From NCBI RefSeq assembly GCF_963678635.1, contig NC_087067.1:47604001-47668000 (forward strand): a DNA stretch of 64,000 nucleotides, given 5' to 3'. Below are positions 1-8,024 of the stretch, one piece after another. The notes beneath the pieces were generated by a model. The model saw nothing but the letters and a program-made list of their open reading frames with translations. It made no database searches and was not told the DNA's origin. The position numbers and the translations under genes were made by a program. This stretch comes from Symsagittifera roscoffensis (lineage: Eukaryota; Xenacoelomorpha; Acoela; Convolutidae). Position 1 is the first letter of the stretch. Every line of letters begins with the position of its first letter.

Positions 1-260
1 ACATTGTGGCTATTTTCTGATCCACATGGGACTGCGGTATCCCAGAAATAGGTTCTTCGTGAAAGTGTATCCACGAAATGTACTTTATTCTTATAAAAGA
101 TAGGGATTCTTTTATAACATCGTTTATCTTCAAAAACGTATAGTGGTGATACTTTTTTAGTACAAGTATAAAACCATAAGATGTTTCCTTCGTAGTCTAA
201 AAAATTTGATCTATTTCCTGATAATAAGTATCCTGCGTAGGGTATTTTTAAATTTTTAAT
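1..260 (-). CDS. env-type glycoprotein, C-terminal part (partial, runs off window)
   Basis: An open minus-strand frame continues from about 260 to the window edge without a stop. It picks up where the 248-772 frame stops, one frame over, after an A/T-rich run (TTTTTAAATTTTTAA around 245-259). The translation contains a YLLSGNRS-like segment, a CYKRIPIF segment and a FVD..SR..Y segment, with several cysteines. From memory these resemble a conserved block of glycoproteins that invertebrate retroelements share with chuvirus-like negative-strand RNA viruses. That relationship is inference and was not tested by search. Confidence 0.55.
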   Translation of the reverse strand, partial: MKNLKIPYAGYLLSGNRSNFLDYEGNILWFYTCTKKVSPLYVFEDKRCYKRIPIFYKNKVHFVDTLSRRTYFWDTAVPCGSENSHN

Positions 261-772
261 ACTGCTAGTGCAAGTGATTGTAATATTTGTGTTCGTTCTA
301 ATTCACATAGTTGGTGTAGTGTTTCTAATTCGGAGAGTGACATTTCTTGAAAAATGCGGCTAATTGTATAGTCTAGTTTCATATCCAAATGAATATCATA
401 GTGGATATTACCGAAATATGTAGTATTCATTAGTGATAATTCTTGTAAGCGTGTGCTTCTGGTGTCATAAGGTTTTAGATGTCCACCAGGTTGTCCGTTG
501 CTTTTTTCAAAATTAACTGGTATATAGGATGTTCCTTCGTTTAGAGGATGACCTGTGGCATATGGGTCGATTTTTACTTTTCCAGTGGTCATGTCGAATC
601 CTTTTTCGTATTCAACTAATATTTCAGAATATTGTGTTTTGTGAAGTGGGTTTCTGTATTTGCATGCAAGTTCTGTTTCTTGACATATTTGAAAACGTGT
701 CAATTTATTTTCTATTTTGTGAATGTTTCTAAAATCAGTACTTTGTTTTCGTGATGGATTTACTTGTTCCAA
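248..772 (-). CDS. env-type glycoprotein, middle part
   Basis: A 174-codon open frame. The first codon listed is TTG and there is no ATG, so this is a continuation rather than an independent gene. The frame is closed by a TAA at 785-787, exactly where the upstream 735-1682 frame is still running, so one protein appears to cross from one frame to the other at an A6 run (about 786-791). Content: mainly polar, with a segment rich in D, H and Y and an alpha-helical region near the end (MSLSELETLHQLCELER). It lies in tandem with the N-terminal glycoprotein frame and has no other plausible role. Confidence 0.6.
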   Translation of the reverse strand: MEQVNPSRKQSTDFRNIHKIENKLTRFQICQETELACKYRNPLHKTQYSEILVEYEKGFDMTTGKVKIDPYATGHPLNEGTSYIPVNFEKSNGQPGGHLKPYDTRSTRLQELSLMNTTYFGNIHYDIHLDMKLDYTISRIFQEMSLSELETLHQLCELERTQILQSLALAVLKI

Positions 773-1682
773 TGGAATTGATTGTTAAAAAATATTTTTC
801 GTGAAATTTTATCATACGAGCGTGTATTTTTGCTACTTGAAATGTTGTACATGTATCTTCGGGGAACCAAACAATTGTTGCTTGTGTTCTTGTTGTAGGG
901 TCGCAATATCCTTGATCATTTTTACAAGGTAGTCGGATTCCTTGATAGATCATTGTATTATCAGATAAATCTCGTGTGAGTTGTATTTTTTCGAGTTGTA
1001 TTTTCCAATCGAAAAACATTATTTCTTGGTATCCTTTATTTTTCGTGTCTGCTTTGCAGTTTGATGGGTTATTTATACCAATGTGTGGTATCCAATGTTT
1101 ATCATGTAGGTCATAGGTTAATCGTCCGTGTGCGCCGTTATACGGGTATTTTTCGTCTAGTTTTATATGTCCTTGGTGTCTTTCAAGTTGTGATTGATGT
1201 ACAGAGTCTGAAAAAACTTGAAAATTAACTAATTTTCTTTGGGAGTTTTTATTTTGTGTGATGTTTAGTCTAAGTAATTCATTTTTACAATCGTCGGGAT
1301 TGAGATGTAAAAGACGTTCTATATTACTTTGATAGAATGATTCATGGTCAAGTCGGTTTTTGTTGCCGTTGGAGACTTGTGAACAATGTACTTTCTTTTC
1401 GGAAAATGTTGCTGTGAATTTATAACCTGTAACTGTTGTTGCTCGGGCTTTTGAATAGAGTGTTGCTATTATATCTGTGGTTTCTATAGCTTGTGGTTCT
1501 GTTTCACATTGTGATACTTGATTTATTGCATATTTGTGTAATGTTTTTTGTTCATTTTCTTCGCAATCGTAATGTGTTACTAATAAATCTTGTGGTCCTG
1601 TACGAGGGGAAGGGTTTATGTTTTGATTTGAGGTTACTAGAAAAGGGAGTTGAAGAAAAATTAATAATTTTAGAATATACAT
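735..1682 (-). CDS. env-type glycoprotein, N-terminal part with signal peptide
   Basis: The 315-codon frame starts with ATG at 1682, followed by a hydrophobic stretch (MYILKLLIFLQLPFLV) that looks like a signal peptide. The ectodomain-like part has scattered cysteines (HYDCEENEQ, SQCETE, DDCKNE, CKNDQGYCD, EDTCTTF) and NIT-type glycosylation sequons. Position after integrase and before the end of the element is that of retroviral env. The last residues after about position 300 are read in the wrong frame because of the break near 786. The resemblance to chuvirus-type glycoproteins is recalled, not searched. The start overlaps the end of the preceding methionine-less frame by 13 bases. Confidence 0.65.
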   Translation of the reverse strand: MYILKLLIFLQLPFLVTSNQNINPSPRTGPQDLLVTHYDCEENEQKTLHKYAINQVSQCETEPQAIETTDIIATLYSKARATTVTGYKFTATFSEKKVHCSQVSNGNKNRLDHESFYQSNIERLLHLNPDDCKNELLRLNITQNKNSQRKLVNFQVFSDSVHQSQLERHQGHIKLDEKYPYNGAHGRLTYDLHDKHWIPHIGINNPSNCKADTKNKGYQEIMFFDWKIQLEKIQLTRDLSDNTMIYQGIRLPCKNDQGYCDPTTRTQATIVWFPEDTCTTFQVAKIHARMIKFHEKYFLTINSIGTSKSITKTKY

Positions 1683-2806
1683 GTGTATGATAATCCTGAG
1701 TATGGGTTATAAAATGTAATGTAACCAATTGTGTTTTTGGTGTATCTGTCGTATTTATATATTACTTCAGTAGTTATAAACGGTGGTGGTAGTGATTGAG
1801 CTGTTATGTTAGGTGGATTTAATGGGTAGGGATGTTGTGTAATATTGTTTAATTTAACTGTGATTTCAAACTTTAATTGTAAACTGTTTTGTTGGAGTAT
1901 TTGAATATTGTGATCACGGATATCGTTGTGAATATCTTGGCGATATTGTAATCTATTAAGTGCCCAGTTATGAAGGCGGTTACTTTCTTGATGCTGTCCA
2001 AATAATGGTGGAGGTGCTGTGAATGTATTCCAATCTAATCTTAAAGGAATATTTATTGATGATTGTTCTCGATATCTGGCGTCGAGATTATTTGGAAAAT
2101 TTAAGTTAAAGGGTAGTGGTGAAAATTGGCTTATTGATGGTGTTGATGGTAGTGATAATGTTTCTGGTAGTGATGAGGATGTTGTTGTATCCGTAGAAAT
2201 ATCTATGGGGTCATTGACTAAATTTGGTTCACCTTGTGTAAATGAATGTGTAGTCCAATATGGCAGTCGTGATGTTAGGTTTGGGGGGTTAAAAGGATTT
2301 TCACGTATTTGTTCAGATGTTGGTGTTGAACCTAAGTAATCTGATGGTAAGCTTGAGGTGCTACGTTGTGAAAAAAGTGTAGGAGTTTCTGGTGTGATAC
2401 CAGTGGTGTTTTCTGGAGTGGTTTGTGATGGGGATTGAGGTATATCAAAATGAACTCGGGGAGTTTGAAAATTTCTATTTCGTCGAGGATGTATAATTTG
2501 TCTATTTATTTCTGTTGTGTTTTGGTTTTGACTAGGATTTCTTATTCTATTTAGTTCTTGTGGTAGTGTTGGGTATAGGTTATATGTTGGTTCGCTTAGA
2601 GGTGCTTGTCGTTGAGCTGGTTCTAGTGGTTCTGATAAACGAGCGTGCCGTTCTTCAAAAGTGTATGGATTGTCTTGAAAAGAAATTCGTGTAGATGTTT
2701 GAGGATTTTGAGTAGTTGAAGGTGGTGTTGGATTATCTTGGGATGATGTCGGTGAAGACTGATTTTGTGACTGTTGGGTAGCAATTTTTGATGGATTTTT
2801 GAATTG
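1670..2806 (-). CDS. methionine-free 378-codon open frame between pol and env
   Basis: Between an in-frame TAA at 2807-2809 and a TAA at 1670-1672 the minus strand is open for 378 codons and encodes no methionine at all. The protein is rich in P, T, S, Q and N in its first two thirds (e.g. SSPTSSQDNPTPPSTTQ). It then has a more ordered part with LDWNTFTAPPPLFGQHQE and a likely helix (NWALNRLQYRQDIHND), and ends in a beta-like, aromatic-rich tail (YITFYNPYSGLSYTCIF). It overlaps the env start by 13 bases. Expression would need splicing or frameshifting; a possible 3' splice site (CCCAACAG) ends at 2771. No family was recognised. An open frame this long in AT-rich DNA is unlikely by chance, so I treat it as coding. 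Confidence 0.6.
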   Translation of the reverse strand, partial: QFKNPSKIATQQSQNQSSPTSSQDNPTPPSTTQNPQTSTRISFQDNPYTFEERHARLSEPLEPAQRQAPLSEPTYNLYPTLPQELNRIRNPSQNQNTTEINRQIIHPRRNRNFQTPRVHFDIPQSPSQTTPENTTGITPETPTLFSQRSTSSLPSDYLGSTPTSEQIRENPFNPPNLTSRLPYWTTHSFTQGEPNLVNDPIDISTDTTTSSSLPETLSLPSTPSISQFSPLPFNLNFPNNLDARYREQSSINIPLRLDWNTFTAPPPLFGQHQESNRLHNWALNRLQYRQDIHNDIRDHNIQILQQNSLQLKFEITVKLNNITQHPYPLNPPNITAQSLPPPFITTEVIYKYDRYTKNTIGYITFYNPYSGLSYTCIF

Positions 2807-2811
2807 TTACT

Positions 2812-3000
2812 TTAGTGAGAAATTTTGTGTTTATTATAATATTCTTCCAAAAAAAGAATTAGAAGGACTGTTGCTAGGGCAAATGTGAGGATTGCTTTCT
2901 TTATACATTTACAGATGGTCAAAATGAGGGATGATAAGAATGCTATGAAAATTACAAATAATAAAAAAATATCGGTTCTACTAAAAATTGTCCGTATCAT
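2812..3000 (-). CDS. small two-helix membrane protein ORF
   Basis: A 62-codon ORF with ATG. It has two hydrophobic segments (about residues 12-30 and 36-51) separated by a short basic, cysteine-containing loop (CKCIKK), and a charged tail. It starts inside the stop of the preceding small ORF (sequence AAATGA), an arrangement that would allow termination-reinitiation. It ends just before the methionine-free frame. No homolog was recognised; in AT-rich DNA short hydrophobic ORFs can arise by chance, so the coding status is uncertain. Confidence 0.35.
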   Translation of the reverse strand: MIRTIFSRTDIFLLFVIFIAFLSSLILTICKCIKKAILTFALATVLLILFLEEYYNKHKISH

Positions 3001-3227
3001 TTAGACAAGTTGTTAAAATCGTACCTGTGGATATATTCAAGGGTTTTGGAAAGTTGGAGGAATAGTTCGAGTATTGTATAGAAAATTAAAAAAATGTTAC
3101 AAAAAATGATTAGGATTATTAGAAAATATTCAAGTATATCAAAAAGAAATATTATAAAGGCTTCAAGTATTGAAAAAAAATGTTTAAAATTTATAAGTAT
3201 TTGAGCAACTGTTTGAGAGAAGAGCAT
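2997..3227 (-). CDS. small hydrophobic ORF upstream of the two-helix ORF
   Basis: A 76-codon ORF dominated by one long hydrophobic block (roughly residues 17-56, F/I/L rich) flanked by polar ends. Its stop codon overlaps the start of the next ORF by four bases. Position between integrase and the glycoprotein region is typical of accessory genes in complex retroelements. There is no recognisable family, and low complexity makes chance origin possible. Confidence 0.3.
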   Translation of the reverse strand: MLFSQTVAQILINFKHFFSILEAFIIFLFDILEYFLIILIIFCNIFLIFYTILELFLQLSKTLEYIHRYDFNNLSK

Positions 3228-3827
3228 TTAAGAAATGATCTCTTGGTCGAATATTTTTTGCTGTTTGAGGCGATTTTCTAGTGTGGTCGAATTATTTATT
3301 AGTTTTTTGACAAGTGGGTTGAGTTTTGTAAAAATTTGTTGGGGGCAATTTTCGTGGTGACTGGGAGGTCGTCTTTTTCTTTATTTTTGTTTGTCAAATG
3401 ATCCGGGGTATGGTGAAATTTTTATACTTTAGGCTAATTAAAATCTTCATTTTGTTACTTTAGGCTAAGTTATCAAATTTGTTTTGGGGGTATTCGTGGT
3501 CTGAGTTGGGGAAATATTGTTGATCTTTGGGTTATTAGATAAGGGAGGGGTACGGTATTATGGTGATATTTATTTTAGCTGTCAAGTTGGAGTGGTTTGC
3601 TTATTTTTGACCTGGAGGTTGTAAAGTTATAGTTAGAGATGTGCCTGGAGTTCTAGATTATTCGTCTAATTGATCTTAGTTTGAGTTAGAGAAAGTGGCG
3701 GATTGGATGAATCCTATTGGTCTATTTTGAACTAGAATTATTGCGTACTTGTGAGCATGTTATTTTGAAAAATTGAAATGAAAAATGTTACGGAGGTTTC
3801 AAGATCGTGAAGTATAAAATCTTAAAA
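3228..3827 (-). other. non-coding spacer between integrase and small ORFs
   Basis: About 600 bases without a convincing frame. It contains a 13-base direct repeat (TACTTTAGGCTAA at 3425-3437 and 3456-3468, period 31) and G-rich patches on the plus strand. It could hold splice sites for a subgenomic env RNA; none could be confirmed. Confidence 0.4.
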
Positions 3828-5117
3828 TTACTTTTTAAATTCTACTTTCTTTAATATTTTAGATTGGGGGATGAACATTTTGTAATTTTTACGTGGTTGA
3901 TTTCGGAGTCTTGTTGTTTTTCTATGTTCTGATTTGTCTATTTCTTCTTGGGGTATTATTTGTTCGGTCATTTTTCTATTTTTTCTTTGTTTTGGAGATT
4001 CTTTATGGTTTTGTGTATTGATTTTTGTTGCGGTTGGTTTTGTGTTTTGATTTTCGGTGGGGTTATCATTTTGTTCTGTGTTTTTCAGATGTGGTTCATT
4101 TTGAATGATTTTTAATCCTGTGAAAGAATATAATTGAGTTAATTCGCGGAGTGCGTATTCTTTTGGGTAATAAGGTAATAGGTTGTTTCGATGTTGAACG
4201 ATTTCTTTTTTGTTTGAGTCGATAATTTTATATGTGACATCAGTGGGTTTTGCAATTATTTGGTGGGGTCCTTTTCGGAGGGGTTGTAATTTTTTAGAAA
4301 TTCCTTTTTGAGTATTAAAATTAGGTATTAAAACAAATGTTCCAATTTTTAAATCGGAAGCTGGTGTAAAGCGTGAATTGATTTGTTCATTTATGTTTTG
4401 TCTTTGTAATAACTTTTTCGTAATTTTTTGGTAAATTTCATTGTGTTTCTTATCTCTATTTAAAATCCATTCGGTGTGTGTACCGGAGGCTAATTTAAGA
4501 ATTTGTGGGTGATGAAAATGATCTTCATCGTGCGTATGTAATGGGAGGTTATAACAGATTGAGTCTTTATTTGGTTGACAATAACCTTGTGCGTTTTTAT
4601 GGGAATTTGCTGTAAACATTATTGGTTTGCGTGGCTTTTGGTTAAAAACCATTTCGTATGGTGACATTCCTAAAGTTGTCGTTATTTGTGAATTATATGC
4701 TAAGGGAAATAATTTTACATCTGCTGACCATTCGGTATATTTTGTATCATTTCCGTTGATGATACATCTAAGATATTCTTGTAGTGAACGGTTCATACCT
4801 TCGACTAAGCCGTTTGTCCAAGGTGCATGAGATGTACGTGGTTTGTGTTTAATGTTATATAAATGACATAGTGTGATAATTTCATTATTTATGAATTCTG
4901 TACCGTTGTCTGTAACTAAAATTTCTGGTAGTCCGAATTTTGCTATCCAGTGTTCATAGAGTGTTGTGTAAGCGTAATAAGCGTTACAATGTGGTACTGG
5001 GTTAAGTGCTACATAATGTGTAAATGCGTCAACAATTACCATAATGTAGGAGTTTCCTTCTGATGAGGGTGAAATTGGTCCTTTAGTATCAAATGAGATA
5101 CGATGGTTAAAGTACAA
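3828..5117 (-). CDS. integrase of the Ty3-type element (catalytic core and C-terminal domain)
   Basis: DNA-joining enzyme that inserts the element's cDNA. The D,D35E triad is visible: D in HRISFDTKG (residue 10), D in LVTDNGTEF (about 69) and E in NGLVEGMNR, with 35 residues between the last two. A GPY/F-like module (LRKGPHQII) follows at about residue 280, then a polar basic tail to residue 429. The listed start is only the first methionine. The same frame is open further upstream to about 5235 and holds the CxxC half of the HHCC zinc-binding domain (CNDCIVCQ), so the true protein is a continuation of the RT frame after a one-base shift. Confidence 0.9.
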   Translation of the reverse strand: MYFNHRISFDTKGPISPSSEGNSYIMVIVDAFTHYVALNPVPHCNAYYAYTTLYEHWIAKFGLPEILVTDNGTEFINNEIITLCHLYNIKHKPRTSHAPWTNGLVEGMNRSLQEYLRCIINGNDTKYTEWSADVKLFPLAYNSQITTTLGMSPYEMVFNQKPRKPIMFTANSHKNAQGYCQPNKDSICYNLPLHTHDEDHFHHPQILKLASGTHTEWILNRDKKHNEIYQKITKKLLQRQNINEQINSRFTPASDLKIGTFVLIPNFNTQKGISKKLQPLRKGPHQIIAKPTDVTYKIIDSNKKEIVQHRNNLLPYYPKEYALRELTQLYSFTGLKIIQNEPHLKNTEQNDNPTENQNTKPTATKINTQNHKESPKQRKNRKMTEQIIPQEEIDKSEHRKTTRLRNQPRKNYKMFIPQSKILKKVEFKK

Positions 5118-5196
5118 ACTTTGTCCTTTAAAATCTTGTTTTTGTGCTATTTGTTTTTGATTTGGGTAAGGTTTATTCAGTTGACATACTATACAA

Positions 5197-7860
5197 TCAT
5201 TGCATAGTACTTTTATCCAAATTGGTGCATTTGGGAAGTAAAAATTTTGTATAAAATTTGAATATGTTTTTTTCTGATCCAGAGTGTCCTTTAAAATTTT
5301 GTGTATGTGAAATATTAAAAGCTGTAAGAATCATACTTATAGGGAGACAGGGGACTATGGATTCGTTTAAGTTGTATTCTAAAAGGTCTGTATTTTCGTT
5401 AATTGTTGTGTTGTTAAATTTGCGAAAGTATCGGAGGAGTGTTTTGTTTCCTAGAATGGTTGAATCTGCTTTGATAGGTTTATTTTTATATTTGTGCCAT
5501 GATTTCAGTTGTCGAATTACTGGGTCAAGGTTTTGATATTGTTTCAGTGTTGAAATTGTAATTATTTCTGTTGGGGGGAGAAAAATGTTTTCGATTTCTA
5601 ATTTAGATAAGGGTATTGTATCAAGTGGGTCGTGAAGGTCAAAAACTTGATTTATTGTGTATTTTGAATCATTTGTTTGTGGTCCTGATAAATTTATTTT
5701 ATCAGTTAAATCTTCTTTTTCAATTAGTGGAAAATGGTCTTTCTTAGGCAGGTGTTGTTTTGTTCGTTTTTGTTGGGTGTTATTTTTTATCCATTGAGAA
5801 TATGGGATTGGTTTGAAAGTTGATGTTCCAAGTAAATCAACTTCATAATGATTATTTTGACAATCTAAATAAAGTGGGAAATGTTGTAAATTATTTATTT
5901 GTGATTGTTCAATATCAGTTTTTACTGCATATTTGCATTCCAATCGGGGTGATGTTTCGTTTTCTGCAAGGTAGAATTTTATATTTTTGGGTATTTCAAC
6001 TGTTGTTTTTCGTGTAAGTAATTCAGGTGGTGTATTTCGACTTAAGGTGTCTGGTAGTGCAAGATTTTTTCCTGCAGTCCAAACTATATGTAAGTTTGGA
6101 AATTTCATTAGAATTAGTTGAAATCTGTAAACTCGGTGGTTTGGGTTAGATTTTTGTGTAAAGAGAAAGATGATTGGTTTATGGTCTGTGAATAGAACTG
6201 TTGGATGTTTTGATCCAAGTATCAGAAATTCATATTCTGTCAGTGTATATATTATGGCTGTACATTCTCTCATTAGAGTTGAGAGTCGTAGCTCTGCTTG
6301 AGTGAATAATCGAGAATTTGCTGATATGAGGTTCATTTTATTTGTACCATTATGTGATTGTAATAGTGCTGCACCGATGCCAAAGTTCGAAGCATCGCAC
6401 ATTGCATAAAATGGTTGATCAGGATCTGGAATTGTGTTTGAAATTTGTTCAGTTAAAAGTTTCTTTATTTCATCGAATCGTGTTTGATGTTCTGTATTCC
6501 ATTCAAAATTATTTTGTTGTCTAAGGATGTTGTAAAATGGTCGTAGATTTAATTGCATTTTATAAACATATTTACTTAAAAAGTTTAACATTCCAAGGAA
6601 TTCTTGGATTTTCTTTTTATTTGTTGGTGGTTGAAGTTTTTGAATAGCGTCAATGCGTGATTTCAGTGGAGTGATTGTTTTTCTTTCTATGTTATGTCCT
6701 AAGAATTTAACTCTTGTCAAAAAGAAGTGTGATTTATCGGGGGCGGCCTTCAGATTTTCGTTCTGAAGTATTTGGTGATATTTTTCTAAAACATTGAACA
6801 TTTCGTCTTTTGTTTGTGATTGCATAAAAACATCGTCTAAATAGGTGATTGCGTTTTTCTTGAGTATCAGTGGTCTAAAAATTTTGCTCATAAAAGCTGA
6901 AAATGCTGCTGGTCCTATGGATATTCCATAGAATAAGCGGTTGAATTCATATTGTTGGTTTCCGATAACAAATTGTGTTAAACGTCGTGATTGTTCATCT
7001 AGTGGAATTTGATTGTATGCACTATTCATATCGGCGGTTGTAAAGTATTTGCCGTTTATTTTTGTTAAAATAACTTGTATTGGTTCAATAGGCCAATTAC
7101 ATTTTGATTCATCTATGAGTGAATTGAGGTATCTAGCATCGAGAACGATTTTTAATGATTCTCCTTTAGCTAGAATGATAACGGGGTTGATGAATGTGTT
7201 GCCTTTTGGTTGTTCTTCTTTATTAACTGGTGATATAATATTGTACTGTTCTAAAATATCGAGTAATCTGTTTACTTTATCATGTAAGTGAATTGGTACT
7301 TTACTTGCTCTCTGTTTTTTGAAAACTGCGTCTGGTTTTAATGGGAGATGTAGTGATGAACTGATTTTGCCAACATCGAATTTTGATGTTGCATAGACTG
7401 ATGAATATTTTATTAGCTGTTTGGCTAACTTTTCAAATTCGTCTTGTGTTATTTGTGAATGTTGGAAATTAAACATTGTTAAAAATTTTTGTTGGTCCTC
7501 TGTGTAGTTACTTATATTGAATGTAGGTTTGAAATATGGAGTTTTTGTGAAATAATCCGTATTTCTGTTTTCGTTACTTATTATATTATTTATAGATAAT
7601 TCTTCATTAAGAATTGTAGATTGGCAAATATCTAGTAATTGGAGTATATTATTTACGCGATATGCTTTTTCGTGTATTGGTGATATTGTAGCGTTGGTTT
7701 CACAATATCCTAAAAGTCCTAAAGGTAATGTTACTTGGTAAGGTGTGTTATTATAGACATGTAAGGAAATGATATCGGAATTCGAATTTTTCAAATATTT
7801 TATGGATGAGATTGTGATTTTGAAAAATTTGTGAATAGGTTTGAATTCAAAATCTGACAT
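5197..7860 (-). CDS. Pol: reverse transcriptase, RNase H and start of integrase
   Basis: Copies element RNA into DNA. Visible motifs: RT palm with DMNSAYNQIPL (about residue 277), LFYGISIGPAAF (about 310) and the catalytic YLDD (about 340); LGHNIERK and QEFLGMLNF; RNase H with CDASNFGIGAALLQ (about 487), MRECTAI, TDHKP (about 558) and LPDTLSR (about 602). The integrase HH pair (SHTQNFKGHSG) appears near residue 852, after which the frame ends at 5197. The corresponding CC pair is in the next frame, so a single extra base in the AAAATTTTT run near 5235 breaks the gene. The frame is open upstream of this ATG to 8052, overlapping gag, which suggests a Gag-Pol fusion made by -1 frameshifting. Confidence 0.93.
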   Translation of the reverse strand: MSDFEFKPIHKFFKITISSIKYLKNSNSDIISLHVYNNTPYQVTLPLGLLGYCETNATISPIHEKAYRVNNILQLLDICQSTILNEELSINNIISNENRNTDYFTKTPYFKPTFNISNYTEDQQKFLTMFNFQHSQITQDEFEKLAKQLIKYSSVYATSKFDVGKISSSLHLPLKPDAVFKKQRASKVPIHLHDKVNRLLDILEQYNIISPVNKEEQPKGNTFINPVIILAKGESLKIVLDARYLNSLIDESKCNWPIEPIQVILTKINGKYFTTADMNSAYNQIPLDEQSRRLTQFVIGNQQYEFNRLFYGISIGPAAFSAFMSKIFRPLILKKNAITYLDDVFMQSQTKDEMFNVLEKYHQILQNENLKAAPDKSHFFLTRVKFLGHNIERKTITPLKSRIDAIQKLQPPTNKKKIQEFLGMLNFLSKYVYKMQLNLRPFYNILRQQNNFEWNTEHQTRFDEIKKLLTEQISNTIPDPDQPFYAMCDASNFGIGAALLQSHNGTNKMNLISANSRLFTQAELRLSTLMRECTAIIYTLTEYEFLILGSKHPTVLFTDHKPIIFLFTQKSNPNHRVYRFQLILMKFPNLHIVWTAGKNLALPDTLSRNTPPELLTRKTTVEIPKNIKFYLAENETSPRLECKYAVKTDIEQSQINNLQHFPLYLDCQNNHYEVDLLGTSTFKPIPYSQWIKNNTQQKRTKQHLPKKDHFPLIEKEDLTDKINLSGPQTNDSKYTINQVFDLHDPLDTIPLSKLEIENIFLPPTEIITISTLKQYQNLDPVIRQLKSWHKYKNKPIKADSTILGNKTLLRYFRKFNNTTINENTDLLEYNLNESIVPCLPISMILTAFNISHTQNFKGHSGSEKNIFKFYTKFLLPKCTNLDKSTMQ

Positions 7861-8024
7861 ATAAAATTTTTGTTTGTTTTGTTCTTTATCATATTGGTGA
7901 ACTTGTTTGATTGAAAAATTATAGATATTTCCTGATAGTGGTTTTAGGTGTTTTCTTTGTTGGTTAAATATCGGGTAGAATTTTGAAAAGAATGGTGGTT
8001 GTTTATTTAATCTTTGAAAAAATG

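Noticed and set aside
2019..2339. 106-codon plus-strand ORF with Gly/Ser/Val-rich product
   Set aside because: It is antisense to the methionine-free minus-strand frame and mirrors its Thr/Ser/Pro codons.
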